Below are positions 15,360 through 23,486 of a stretch of 32,343 nucleotides of DNA, piece by piece; positions within the stretch are counted from its first letter, which is position 1; the number at the start of each line of letters is the position of its first letter. Below the pieces are notes generated by a model. It had not been told where the DNA came from. It saw only the letters and a program-made list of their open reading frames with translations, and made no database searches. The position numbers were made by a program, and so were the translations under genes. This DNA is from an uncultured Sulfolobales archaeon (GTDB lineage: Archaea > Thermoproteota > Thermoprotei_A > Sulfolobales > NBVN01), in assembly GCA_938045815.1 (NCBI GenBank), contig CALIBI010000062.1, positions 1-32,343 of the forward strand, in the 5' to 3' direction.

Positions 15360-15959
15360 TTGGGTGTGGTTGTGGGTAGGGCTATAGTAGTCTCTGGAAC
15401 TCCGGGTGTTGGTAAGACTCTGGTCGCGACAGTGCTCGCGTCCAGGCTAGGTCTTGACTACCTAAATCTATCTGACCTGGTTGTGAGGGAATCACTATAT
15501 GTTGGTGTGGATGAGGCTAGAGGTTCTCTCGTGATAGATGAGGAACGCTTAGTAAGGAGGCTTGCTGAGTTGCTGAGTAGGAGTGAGTCAGATGTTGTGG
15601 TGGATAGTCATTACGGCGAAATAATTCCTGAGGAACTGGTTAGGATTATTTTCGTGCTTAGACTGAACCCAGCAGTACTGTATGAGAGACTAGTTTCGAG
15701 AGGGTGGAGCGTGGAGAAGGTGAAAGAGAACGTGGAAGCCGAGATCTTAGGTGTATGCACTTACAACGCGTTAAGCGAGCACTCAGCATCTAAGGTATGT
15801 GAGGTGGACGTGACTGGCAAGGAAGTAGAGGAGGTAGTCGTAGAACTCCTAGACATACTTAACAACGTTAAGAAGTGTGAGGTGTGGGTTGACTGGCTTT
15901 CTCAGGAGTTCCTGCATGAATTCATCATTAAGCTCCTTAACACACCTACTAACGGCTAG
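15360..15959 (+). CDS. AK6/Fap7-type adenylate kinase, ribosome biogenesis factor
   Basis: A P-loop NMP kinase related to human AK6/yeast Fap7, which binds uS11 and helps final maturation of the small ribosomal subunit. Visible: Walker A SGTPGVGKT near residue 12, the YLNLSDLV segment, a VVDSHYGEIIP motif (usually D-x-H-x) and the VLRLNPAVLYERLVSRGW lid region, then an NVEAEIL helix. It is 199 residues, slightly long, because of a C-terminal helical extension (WVDWLSQEFLHEFIIKLL). Start codon is TTG 15360 or GTG 15366/15372; no strong ribosome site distinguishes them. It lies just upstream of rpoG on the same strand. Confidence 0.82.
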   Translation: MGVVVGRAIVVSGTPGVGKTLVATVLASRLGLDYLNLSDLVVRESLYVGVDEARGSLVIDEERLVRRLAELLSRSESDVVVDSHYGEIIPEELVRIIFVLRLNPAVLYERLVSRGWSVEKVKENVEAEILGVCTYNALSEHSASKVCEVDVTGKEVEEVVVELLDILNNVKKCEVWVDWLSQEFLHEFIIKLLNTPTNG

Positions 15960-15978
15960 GACTCATGATGCCGGGACC

Positions 15979-15988
15979 ATTTTTAAGG
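15979..15988 (+). promoter_or_regulatory. TATA box for rpoG
   Basis: ATTTTTAAGG precedes the TTG/TTG/GTG start cluster at 16005-16013 by about 25 bases, predicting a leaderless transcript beginning at or next to the start codon. Confidence 0.5.
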
Positions 15989-16004
15989 GTTTGCTAAGTA
16001 ATAT

Positions 16005-16400
16005 TTGTTGGTGCTTCGAGTGGAATTAAGTGAGGGTTTGTTACGTGATGAGTGCAGTGTTGCGGGTATTCGTAAGTCACTAATACCTGGGGTTGTGATA
16101 CTTTCTCTAGATTGTCAGGGAAGTAAGGTTGAGTTGGATTTACTTAAGGAGCTACTAGTTGTTTCTGAAGGTGAGAAAACAGAATACACGTTAAGTAGAG
16201 AGAAACCCGAATATGACGAGAAAAAAGATTTTGTTGCTTGGGGTTACGTAGTGAGTAAGAAAAACGTAGAATCAACTCCGCCCAAACAGAAATTAATCGT
16301 GTCGTTGTGGGGCTACGTAGTAATGATAGAATCTAGCGAGAATATAAACAACTACTTCAACATAATGGATAAGGTCTACTTTAAGCTGAAACACTCCTGA
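16005..16400 (+). CDS. rpoG: RNA polymerase subunit G (Rpo8, Rpb8 homologue)
   Basis: Rpo8 is the crenarchaeal/korarchaeal counterpart of eukaryotic Rpb8, on the side of RNA polymerase near Rpo1. It is easily missed because it is short and diverged. The 131-residue sequence aligns by eye with Sulfolobus Rpo8 at its most conserved places: the strand LIPGVVILSLDCQGSKVELD, SREKPEYDEKKDF, GYVVSKK, LIVSLWGYVVMIES and the C-terminal FNIMDKVYFKLK. The start is one of the adjacent TTG 16005, TTG 16008 or GTG 16011; the TATA position favours 16008-16011 and a leaderless mRNA. With rpoP and rpoF, three small RNA polymerase subunits are encoded in this window. Confidence 0.85.
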   Translation: MLVLRVELSEGLLRDECSVAGIRKSLIPGVVILSLDCQGSKVELDLLKELLVVSEGEKTEYTLSREKPEYDEKKDFVAWGYVVSKKNVESTPPKQKLIVSLWGYVVMIESSENINNYFNIMDKVYFKLKHS

Positions 16401-16488
16401 CCCGACTATTAGTAATCTCGGGATAGTGTATTTAGCGTTGGAGTACGTAGCAATAAATCAAAACGAATTTCTCGCTAGTTAGTGGGTT

Positions 16489-16677
16489 TCACGCTCTACC
16501 TATTACTTTAACCCTGCTCAGTTTAGGTTTTGAGAGTAGTTTGCCACACCCAGGACACTTATTACCTATCCTACTGAAGAGCTCATCTGGCGTCGGTACA
16601 CCAAAACTATCTTGCCCCACAAACATAAACGTGAAGAGAGTCTTGCCACACGAACCGCATCTGAACATGACTGGCAT
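16489..16677 (-). CDS. Small zinc-ribbon protein
   Basis: 62 residues with two knuckles, FRCGSCGKTLF at 5-15 and KCPGCGKLLS at about 39-48, separated by a 25-residue loop (FMFVGQDSFGVPTPDELFSR), and a basic end KLSRVKVIGR. This is a classic zinc ribbon of unknown role, perhaps nucleic-acid binding. It begins with ATG 16677. It is convergent with rpoG and divergent from the decayed gene beyond 16890. Confidence 0.7.
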   Translation of the reverse strand: MPVMFRCGSCGKTLFTFMFVGQDSFGVPTPDELFSRIGNKCPGCGKLLSKPKLSRVKVIGRA

Positions 16678-16737
16678 AAGAGTCCCTATTAGACACTATA
16701 TAGCTTAAGCAAATAACCACACTAGTACTAAATACGT

Positions 16738-16815
16738 GTAAGTATTACTTACGCTGAGACGACACCTCAATAATACGTAAAAACTAGTGATTCAGGAAAT
16801 ACTGAAGTATTACTT
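16738..16815. repeat. Two copies of the palindrome AAGTATTACTT
   Basis: AAGTATTACTT occurs at 16740-16750, within the longer perfect palindrome GTAAGTATTACTTAC at 16738-16752, and again at 16805-16815. The copies are 65 bases apart in a 212-base gap without genes upstream of the zinc-ribbon gene and the decayed region at 16890. A dimeric repressor site pair is one reading; nothing else notable is seen in the gap. Confidence 0.4.
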
Positions 16816-16889
16816 TTTACCTACTCCTAACTACTTACTGAGAATTACAGAAGCAGTAAAACCCTAACTAAAGCATAGGTTAAAACCTG

Positions 16890-17367
16890 TTGAGTACTGC
16901 TCGTGTTAGTTGTTATGATTCTCTCAGCTATAGTGCCACTATCCTGGTTGTTCTTCAGGTTTTCGGTTGCGGTATCGTCTTAAGATATGGGGGTAAGTTC
17001 GTTATTGATGGTGAAGAACTCTACGAAGATGTGGCAGGTAACGTGATAATGAGTTTTGGTGACGAATCCTACACAATAGTTATCTGCGAACTAATCAGCA
17101 AGAAAAATTCGGGTTTCTTTCGATGAAGGTATATAAAAGACTGGGTGAGGAGACTTAATAGATTAGGGATAGATAACTTTCTGGTTAATTAGTGGGGATG
17201 TGCGTTACGTAGGTAGCTACGTGTTTACTTCTCTAGGCTACTACTCATTGTTTGGTTACTCGTACTTCGAAGCATTCAATAGAATGCTTGAAGAACCTTC
17301 ATCAATAGTTAGAGAACGCGGTAATAGTGGTAGGATCGGAAGATCTGGTTAGGAAGTTAGTAGCTAG
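16890..17367 (+). pseudogene. Decayed gene(s) of unknown family
   Basis: TTG 16890 opens a 78-codon frame whose second half looks coding (GGKFVIDGEELYEDVAGNVI, then MSFGDESYTIVICE). From about 17200 another frame gives VRYVGSYVFTSLGYYSLFGY continuing SYFEAFNRMLEEPSSIVRE. A one-base shift near 17318 continues it as AVIVVGSEDLVRKLVASA to a stop at about 17367. Stops separate the two halves around 17126-17160. The pieces have protein-like composition but no single intact frame, so I infer a degenerating gene or two. I do not recognise the family. A TATATAAAAG block at 17130 could be a promoter for the second piece. Confidence 0.4.
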
Positions 17368-17416
17368 CGCGTAATAGATGGTGTAGCTTGGGCTGAAGAC
17401 ACTCCTTAAGTGTTAC

Positions 17417-18283
17417 TCACTTATTAGGGATTAAGTAGAGCTTCATGTATTTCTCCGCTACGTAAGTGTTTTTGAATATTTTTCTAGCTTCGTTCAGTAG
17501 TGTCTCTGTGTTCTTGTATCTAGGTGATACGTGGTAGAGTATGAGCATCTCAGCACCACATTTTAAGGCAGTTTCTGATGCCTGAGTTGCTGTTGAGTGT
17601 GCGTACTCACGAGCTTTATCACTCATATCGCTACCGAAGGTAGAGTCGTGTATTAGGACTTTCACGTTACTACACACATTAGCAACGTCGTCTGAGGTTG
17701 CAGTGTCTGATACGTAGCAGATACTAATAGCTCCAGAAACATCTACTCGGTAGGCTAGCGTAGGTATTGAGTGCTTAACCCAGAAAGCTCTGATCTTGAA
17801 GGGTCCTTCAACGATGGTCTTACAGCAATCAGTGCTCACGATACTTACCGCACCTCCTGAATCACGCGTTAACTCTTTAAGAGGTTCTATAAGGTCCTCA
17901 CGACCCTCACACGTCTTGTCATTACTAACCTCATTAACTACTAGCTTGTATTCTGGGTAGAAGTAGAGATGCTCAAACGACTTAATTAGGTAGGTTCCTA
18001 TTCCTGCAGGACCAACAACTAAGGTTGGTGTCGTGATACCTGCTAAAGACCTTGACTGAAGAAGAGGTATTAAACCCAAAACATGATCACCGTGCATGTG
18101 AGTTATTAAGATCGTGTTTATTGAAGCAACACTCTTACCAACTTCCAGGAGCCTGTGCTGGGTTCCTTCACTAACGTCTAAGAGTATGTTCTTACCACCG
18201 TAACTAATCAAGACAGACGGCATGTCATCACTACCAGGATACGGGCCCCTAGAACCTAGGAACGTAACTATGACTGGATTCAC
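17417..18283 (-). CDS. rnz: Ribonuclease Z (tRNA 3'-end processing)
   Basis: RNase Z cuts 3' trailers from precursor tRNAs. The 288-residue protein has the short-form RNase Z arrangement of the metallo-beta-lactamase fold: FLGSRGPYPG, LLDVSEGTQHRLL, metal motif THMHGDH at 61-67, LGLIPLLQS, a flexible-arm-like region in the middle (KLVVNEVSNDKTCEGREDLI), WVKHSIPTLAYRVD (His), CYVSDTATSDD, LIHDSTFGSD (Asp) and a final ILYHVSPRY (His). Serine or glycine usually fills the 'TP' exclusion positions, but the overall match is strong. Its start overlaps the trmG10 stop by 4 bases, forming a two-gene tRNA-maturation operon. Confidence 0.93.
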   Translation of the reverse strand: MNPVIVTFLGSRGPYPGSDDMPSVLISYGGKNILLDVSEGTQHRLLEVGKSVASINTILITHMHGDHVLGLIPLLQSRSLAGITTPTLVVGPAGIGTYLIKSFEHLYFYPEYKLVVNEVSNDKTCEGREDLIEPLKELTRDSGGAVSIVSTDCCKTIVEGPFKIRAFWVKHSIPTLAYRVDVSGAISICYVSDTATSDDVANVCSNVKVLIHDSTFGSDMSDKAREYAHSTATQASETALKCGAEMLILYHVSPRYKNTETLLNEARKIFKNTYVAEKYMKLYLIPNK

Positions 18284-19290
18284 TTCTTCCTCACCACGAA
18301 TATATCTCTGGTTAGAGACCCGTGAACCCAGTTAGGAACTCTCTCGACAACGGTGAATCCAGCATCAGTGATCATTTCCTCGAGAGGCATGTCTATCCTT
18401 TGAGCGAAAACTAAATACCCCCCGTTCCTTAACACTCTGTAACTCTCGCTTAGGAAGCACCTCATCAAGTTAACTAATTCCGTACCGGCAGGTCTGCTCA
18501 TGCGTCCGTACGGGGGGTCAGTAGCTATAGCGTCAACCCTATCTAACGGAATATAGCAAGAATCACCACTCACTACGTCGGGAACGCACCCATAGTGAAT
18601 CAGGTTCTTGACCGCACCCTCGGTTAGTGCGGGATTAATTTCCACACCAACATATCTTAAGCCCATGAAGCACGCTTCTAGTAGGAAACCCCCGGCACCG
18701 CAGAAAGAATCCAGAACAACGTGTTTCTCTCTCACGCTAGCTCTACTCAAGTTCACGAAAACCCTAGCCATGTATGGGGTCATAGTGCCTGGTGCGTAGA
18801 AAGGTCTCTCCGACGGCTCGCGCGTCCTGTAGGACTTTAGATCTCTCTCATATGTTCTGAGACCAACCACGACACACCCCTCCGTAACTATGATGTCTAG
18901 TCTCTTAGTCCCTCCCCTACATAAACTTCCTGATAACTCGTTCACAGCACTTAAGACGTCCTCATAACTTATCTGTGTCCCGTACTGCTTTACTCTCCTG
19001 AAATTAACGTAGTCATAACCCCCGTGCGAGCACGCGTCAGAATCCCTAAGTATTTTCTTGATGCCCTGCACCCCCTCAGTAACCTCGGAAACACCTAGTA
19101 GAACGCCGGCATACTTACTCAGAACAGCCCTACCCAGTAGGGCTTCCAGAGGTTCGGTGCTCTCAATTATAGCGACCTGATCTAGTTGTGCTACGAGTCT
19201 ATACCCCACTTTCTCAGCATCCATTACTGCTCTTAACTCGAGGAGCGGTAATTCCCTGTGTTCACCGGAGAGATAAACGTAGTAGAGCAT
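18280..19290 (-). CDS. trmG10: tRNA (guanine10-N2)-methyltransferase, THUMP type (TrmG10/Trm11 family)
   Basis: The N-terminal ~150 residues form the ferredoxin-like plus THUMP RNA-binding region; the rest is a class I methyltransferase with DSFCGAGG at 194-201, VGVEINP (acidic loop) and the N2-amine catalytic motif DPPYG at 258-262. This combination is the archaeal enzyme that mono- and dimethylates G10 of tRNA. YYAPGTMTP-like text (FYAPGTMTPYMARVFVNLSR) just before motif I is a further signature. At 336 residues it is complete. GTG/ATG near 19290 begins MLYYVYLSG. It is translationally coupled to rnz through a 4-base overlap. Confidence 0.9.
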   Translation of the reverse strand: MLYYVYLSGEHRELPLLELRAVMDAEKVGYRLVAQLDQVAIIESTEPLEALLGRAVLSKYAGVLLGVSEVTEGVQGIKKILRDSDACSHGGYDYVNFRRVKQYGTQISYEDVLSAVNELSGSLCRGGTKRLDIIVTEGCVVVGLRTYERDLKSYRTREPSERPFYAPGTMTPYMARVFVNLSRASVREKHVVLDSFCGAGGFLLEACFMGLRYVGVEINPALTEGAVKNLIHYGCVPDVVSGDSCYIPLDRVDAIATDPPYGRMSRPAGTELVNLMRCFLSESYRVLRNGGYLVFAQRIDMPLEEMITDAGFTVVERVPNWVHGSLTRDIFVVRKK

Positions 19291-19347
19291 CTTACCTCTA
19301 GAGTTTCATTAGCGAGAAAGCTTATTAAGTATACCCTCCGGATGCTA

Positions 19348-19693
19348 GTGAAGCCTTAGCTAACAGTTTCTGAGTTTGGTGGCTGGAGGGCTTCACGCAC
19401 TCGAAGAAGCTAAGAAGTCAACTAGAAGACGCTCCAGATGTGTGGTGGTTAATGCTCCGAGGGAAGCACTCTACGAATGCGGGGAAGCGAGCTGAAGATC
19501 GATATATAGCTCAACACTTGCGTAAACACATGCCTTCAGATGGGTTCCCCCATCCCCGAAACTCTTCAACGGGTTAATAAAGAGATGGGGTGGGCCCACA
19601 TTGGCAGGGGGAGAAGCTAATGTAAGCTCCGGTGAACTCTTGAGGAACTTAAAAGCTGGTGAGCCCGAAAGACTAAGTATGGTTTAATACTTA
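19348..19693 (+). ncRNA. Candidate structured RNA in a 427-base gap
   Basis: The gap 19291-19717 has no supported ORF but is richer in GC and hairpins than other gaps here, a known sign of structured RNA in hyperthermophiles. Seen directly: GTGAAGCC (19348-19355) pairs with GGCTTCAC (19389-19396); CCCCAT (19548-19553) plus CTCTT (19562-19566) pair with the continuous AAGAGATGGGG (19580-19590); TAAGTAT (19674-19680) pairs with ATACTTA (19687-19693) as an end hairpin. CTTATTAAGTA at 19320-19330 is a suitable TATA box for a + strand transcript from about 19348. I looked for RNase P, SRP RNA and tRNA signatures and found none. Strand is inferred from the TATA element. Confidence 0.35.
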
Positions 19694-19717
19694 CCCGTAC
19701 TTGGTCTAGGACTTTCT

Positions 19718-20614
19718 TCAGGTTAGATTCTCCTTAATCTGTTCTGCTACCTCACCGGTCACGTCAAGATACTCTATTAAGTCACTCGTTAAGCGATACC
19801 TAACAGTATTCAGTACTGCGACCTTACTAACGCCTGAAAATCTCAGCTTATTTAGTGAATCAGCTGTGAAGAGGCCGTGAGACGCTAAAACATAGATTCT
19901 CTGAGCACCCTTCATCGCTAAGTGTTTAGCTATGCTAGCTATCGTGCCGCCCGTACTTATTATGTCGTCAATTATGACTGCGTTAACTCCTCTCACGTCT
20001 AGGTTGTTAGGTAATTCGTGAGTGATTTCCCCAGTTACTCTGTCTCTGATTTTTCTTATTATGACGTATTCTTTGTTGAGGTATTCGGCCACCAGCTTGA
20101 CTCTTCTTGAGGCTCCTACGTCTGGTGCTATGAGTATGTAGGGTTCTTCGATTTTGTTTTTCAAGTACTGCCCGAAAGTCTTGATAGGTAGTATGTTGGT
20201 TAGTAAATCACTGAATTCTTCCAGGAGCTTCTCGCTGTGGAAATCCACGACAAAGAGTTTCTTAAGCCCTACATGCCTCATTATCTTGAGGACTGCTCTA
20301 CCACTAACTATTTCCCAGCTTAGGAATTCTTTGTCCTGCCTACCGTAAGCTAGGTACGGTACTACCGCGTATATTTCGTTGATGCCTTTAGAAGAAAGTA
20401 ACTCTACGGAGAAGAGCAACTCAAGGAGGGAGCGATTCTGGTCGGGGTATGAGGTGAGTACGAGCATCACTACATCATCAGAAATTTCCGGGAACCTTAA
20501 GTATGACTCACCGTCTGGGAAGACCTTATAAATAGTCTCGGAGTAGCGGGATCCGAGGAAGTGAGCAAGCTCACGCCCTAAGCCAGGGTCTGAAGGGAGT
20601 GAAAGCACCAGCAC
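19718..20614 (-). CDS. prs: Ribose-phosphate pyrophosphokinase (PRPP synthase)
   Basis: This enzyme makes PRPP from ribose 5-phosphate and ATP for nucleotide, histidine and tryptophan synthesis. Visible: FPDGESYLRFPE, a VPYLAYGRQDKEF segment (usually P-Y-x-x-Y-x-RQD), FVVDFHSEKLL in place of the common DLHxxQ, APDVGASRR, KIRDRVTGEI, and the PRPP-binding loop NAVIIDDIISTGGTIA. The 298-residue length fits archaeal class members. ATG/GTG 20614 starts MLVLSLPSD. Divergent from amrS with 82 bases between starts. Confidence 0.93.
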   Translation of the reverse strand: MLVLSLPSDPGLGRELAHFLGSRYSETIYKVFPDGESYLRFPEISDDVVMLVLTSYPDQNRSLLELLFSVELLSSKGINEIYAVVPYLAYGRQDKEFLSWEIVSGRAVLKIMRHVGLKKLFVVDFHSEKLLEEFSDLLTNILPIKTFGQYLKNKIEEPYILIAPDVGASRRVKLVAEYLNKEYVIIRKIRDRVTGEITHELPNNLDVRGVNAVIIDDIISTGGTIASIAKHLAMKGAQRIYVLASHGLFTADSLNKLRFSGVSKVAVLNTVRYRLTSDLIEYLDVTGEVAEQIKENLT

Positions 20615-20696
20615 TCAGCTAACCCCGAATACATATCAGGGGAACAAGCTCTAAAAGCTTTTCAGTTAGGTCTTAACCCTTATTAGATATGAAAAC

Positions 20697-21800
20697 ATGT
20701 CTAACGGTGAGTTAGGTGGTTTTGAGTTGAGGGAACCTGATCTGAGTAAGCCGTGGGTTAGGGTAGCTAAGTACTGGAGAAGATTAGACGAGAGTAAGGT
20801 AGTCTGCGATCTATGCTATAAGAGATGCCCCATAAGTGATGGGGGTTACGGGGCTTGCGGTGTTAGGTACAATTCTGGTGGGACCCTCTATACTCTGGTT
20901 TACGGTCTTCTCACGGCAGCTAACCTGGACCCCATAGAGAAGAAACCACTGACGCACTTCCACCCCGGCTCATTAGTTTTCTCTATATCTACTGCGGGCT
21001 GCAACTTCATGTGTATGTTTTGTCAGAACTGGACCTTAAGTCAGTCTAGAAGAGACGGTATTTTCGGGGACTTCATGTCTCCTGAGGAGGTAGTTAGGGA
21101 AGCTGTTAGGGAGGGTGCTGACGGTATTAGCTACACCTACAACGAACCAACGATTTTCTACGAGTTCATGATTGACGTAGCTTCGCTAGCTAGGAAGGAG
21201 AAACTCTTCAACACTATAGTTACTAACGGATACATGACTACTGAGGCTTCAGAAGAACTAGCGAGGTTTCTTGACGCAGCTACGGTGGATTTTAAAGCTA
21301 ACGCTAACAAAGAATTCTACAGGAAATTCATGGGTGTTCCCGACCCTGAACCAATCTACGAAACAATTAACTACTTGAGGAGGAGGGGGGTCTTCCTGGA
21401 GGTGACAGATCTCGTAGTGCCTAAGTATGGTGATAGTGTTGAGGACCTTAAGAAACTTGTTAGGAGACTTATCGATGTTGTGGGTGATGACGTACCGTTC
21501 CACTTGCTTAGGTTCTATCCTCACTACAAGATGAGTTACTTGCCTGAAACACCCGTTAAAACTCTTGAGAAGCTTGCTGACGTAGCTAGGAGTGAGGGCT
21601 TGAAGTACGTTTACGTAGGTAACGTTCCCGGACACCCGCTAGAGAACACGTACTGCCCTAATTGTGGTGAGCTCCTGATACGTAGGTACGGCTTCTACGT
21701 GACTGAGTGGAGATTAAAAGACTCTAACAAGTGTCCTAAGTGTGGTTACGTGATAAACGTGGTTGGTGTTCTGAAGCGTAGGAGCGTCTCATGGTTTTGA
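20697..21800 (+). CDS. amrS: AmmeMemoRadiSam-system radical SAM enzyme
   Basis: A radical SAM protein of 367 residues with the cluster motif C102-x3-C106-x2-C109 in AGCNFMCMFCQNW. It is preceded by an N-terminal Cys-rich module (C37, C40, C44, C54: VCDLCYKRCPISDGGYGACG) and followed by SYTYNEPTIFYEF, TNGYM, VDFKAN, FHLLRFYPHYKM and a C-terminal zinc-ribbon-like tail (CPNCGE...CPKCGY). This layout defines the AmrS family, linked to AMMECR1 and MEMO proteins across archaea and bacteria. The reaction is not established to my knowledge. Neither partner is in this window. It begins with ATG 20697 and is followed 50 bases later by the GPN GTPase on the same strand. Confidence 0.9.
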   Translation: MSNGELGGFELREPDLSKPWVRVAKYWRRLDESKVVCDLCYKRCPISDGGYGACGVRYNSGGTLYTLVYGLLTAANLDPIEKKPLTHFHPGSLVFSISTAGCNFMCMFCQNWTLSQSRRDGIFGDFMSPEEVVREAVREGADGISYTYNEPTIFYEFMIDVASLARKEKLFNTIVTNGYMTTEASEELARFLDAATVDFKANANKEFYRKFMGVPDPEPIYETINYLRRRGVFLEVTDLVVPKYGDSVEDLKKLVRRLIDVVGDDVPFHLLRFYPHYKMSYLPETPVKTLEKLADVARSEGLKYVYVGNVPGHPLENTYCPNCGELLIRRYGFYVTEWRLKDSNKCPKCGYVINVVGVLKRRSVSWF

Positions 21801-21849
21801 GACATGAAACTATTTAGAGTTGGTTTAAGACTCATATGGAGGTGTAGTC

Positions 21850-22668
21850 GTGTATTTCGTTATTGTTGCAGGGCCCGCGGGTTCGGGTAAATCAACTTTT
21901 GTTTCAGCACTGGCTCAGTGGATGGAGCTTAACGGCTTAAACGCTGTTAAGGTTAACTTAGATCCTGCTTCTGAGGTTTTGCCTTACGTTCCTGACGTTG
22001 ATGTTAGGAACTACGTCACGACGCGTGATTTCATGGTTAAGTACGGTTTGGGGCCTAACGGCGCGTTAGTGTTGAGTGTTGATTACTTGATTAATTACGT
22101 TAGTGATTTGAGGAGAGAGATAGATGAGTTGGGCGGTAATTACGTGATTATTGATCTTCCTGGGCAGCTGGAGATAGTTGCTTTCAGGAGGTTGGGACCT
22201 ATCGTGTTGAGGGAGCTTGTTAAGAACAATAGGTCTGTTACTGCTTTTATTCTGGACTCACACATGGCTTCCAGCCCGCACTCCAGTTACTCAGCTCTCT
22301 TGCTAGCTCTCTCAACTATGTATAGGTTGGGTCTACCGCTAGTTCTGATACTCAATAAGGTAGACTTAATAACGAGTTTGCAGAAGTTTAGAGACCTGGA
22401 TAGTTTAAGTAGTAGGCTCTACATCCTACGCTTGCTGAGTGAGGACTATAGCTGTATTTCTGCTAGTAACGATGCTTTCTTCATAAGTCTTGAGGTTGGT
22501 GAGAACCTGTGCAGCATATTTAAGGAGGTCTTCAAGGAGTTGATCTTAGTGTCTTCTAAGGAGATGTGGGGTGTTGAGGACGCTTACGCGTCACTTCAGA
22601 GGGTTTTGATTGGTGGTGAGGATTTCGTGACTGAGGAGTATAGTGAGGGGCCGCCACGCACTGATTAA
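21850..22668 (+). CDS. GPN-loop GTPase
   Basis: A SIMIBI-class GTPase with Walker A GPAGSGKST at 8-16, NLDPA (switch region), the diagnostic Gly-Pro-Asn loop in KYGLGPNGAL at 68-70, IIDLPGQLE (G3) and LILNKVDLI (G4). Eukaryotic GPN proteins assist RNA polymerase assembly and nuclear import; the archaeal single-copy version forms homodimers, role less clear. At 272 residues it is of usual length; the last 20 residues are acidic and disordered. GTG 21850 with GGAGGTG 7-13 bases upstream is the start. Confidence 0.9.
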   Translation: MYFVIVAGPAGSGKSTFVSALAQWMELNGLNAVKVNLDPASEVLPYVPDVDVRNYVTTRDFMVKYGLGPNGALVLSVDYLINYVSDLRREIDELGGNYVIIDLPGQLEIVAFRRLGPIVLRELVKNNRSVTAFILDSHMASSPHSSYSALLLALSTMYRLGLPLVLILNKVDLITSLQKFRDLDSLSSRLYILRLLSEDYSCISASNDAFFISLEVGENLCSIFKEVFKELILVSSKEMWGVEDAYASLQRVLIGGEDFVTEEYSEGPPRTD

Positions 22669-22723
22669 CTAAGGTAACTACTGCTTCAGTGGTTTTGTGA
22701 GTGTGTTTTTCTGCATCACCATA

Positions 22724-22734
22724 GCTTTTAAATT
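22724..22734 (+). promoter_or_regulatory. TATA box for the ADP-forming acyl-CoA synthetase beta gene
   Basis: GCTTTTAAATT is centred 38 bases before the ATG at 22767, the standard archaeal TATA distance for a short-leader mRNA. Confidence 0.55.
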
Positions 22735-22766
22735 CGGGTTGTAGACTAGTATCTGGGGTTAATTCA

Positions 22767-23480
22767 ATGAGTGGTGTGAGGGAGTACGTGGAGAAGGTAA
22801 TTAGTAAGGCTAGGAATGAAGGTAGGACTAAGTTGTTAGAACATGAAGCATACGACGTCTTGTTAAAGTACGGTATTCCTGCACCGAAGTTCGGGTTAGC
22901 TACTTCTATCGAGGAAGCAGTCAGGCTTTCTGAGGAGATAGGGTACCCTGTTGTGCTGAAGATCGTTAGTCCGGATATAGTGCATAAATCGGATGTGGGT
23001 GGTGTTAAGTTAAACCTAAATTCGAGTGAGGAGGTTCGCAGGAGTTTTGATGAGATGTTACGTGGTGTGAGGATTAAGGCTCCTGAAGCCAGGATCACCG
23101 GTGTTCTGGTTCAGGAGATGATTCCTCAGAGTCTTGAAGTCATAGTAGGAGCTACTAGAGACCCTACTTTCGGTCCCGTGCTCTTGTTCGGTCTTGGCGG
23201 TATATTTGTGGAGGTTCTGAAAGACGTGAGCTTCAGGATAACTCCCTTAACCAGGTATGACGCTGAAACGATGCTCACAGAAATCAAAGCTGCTAAAATA
23301 CTGGACGGCTACAGAGGAACGCCGCCTAGAGATAAGGAAGCTATAGTAGACATAGTACTAAAGCTAGCTAAGTTCATGGAGGATCATGAGTCAGTTACGG
23401 ACGTGGATCTCAACCCAGTAATGGTTTTCGAGGTAGGTAAGGGAGCTAGGGTAGCGGACGCTAGAATACTGATAAGGTAA
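22767..23480 (+). CDS. acdB: ADP-forming acetyl/acyl-CoA synthetase, beta (ATP-grasp) subunit
   Basis: The beta subunit of the archaeal enzyme that converts acyl-CoA, ADP and phosphate to acid, ATP and CoA, an energy-conserving step of peptide and sugar fermentation. The 237-residue ATP-grasp protein shows LLEHEAYDVLLKYGIPAPK, GYPVVLKIVSPDIVHKSDVGG (with the conserved His), VLVQEMIP, EVIVGATRDPTFGPVLLFGLGG (phosphate loop) and DVDLNPV. The alpha subunit is not adjacent; it must lie elsewhere or be fused in another copy. The ATG 22767 sits 38 bases after a TATA box, so it has its own promoter. Confidence 0.92.
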   Translation: MSGVREYVEKVISKARNEGRTKLLEHEAYDVLLKYGIPAPKFGLATSIEEAVRLSEEIGYPVVLKIVSPDIVHKSDVGGVKLNLNSSEEVRRSFDEMLRGVRIKAPEARITGVLVQEMIPQSLEVIVGATRDPTFGPVLLFGLGGIFVEVLKDVSFRITPLTRYDAETMLTEIKAAKILDGYRGTPPRDKEAIVDIVLKLAKFMEDHESVTDVDLNPVMVFEVGKGARVADARILIR

Positions 23481-23486
23481 TCTTAA

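Noticed and set aside
19440-19575. Short + strand frame in the trmG10-prs gap (MLRGKHSTNAGKRAEDRYIA...)
   Set aside because: No ribosome site or similarity, and it overlaps strong RNA stems; I favour a non-coding RNA.
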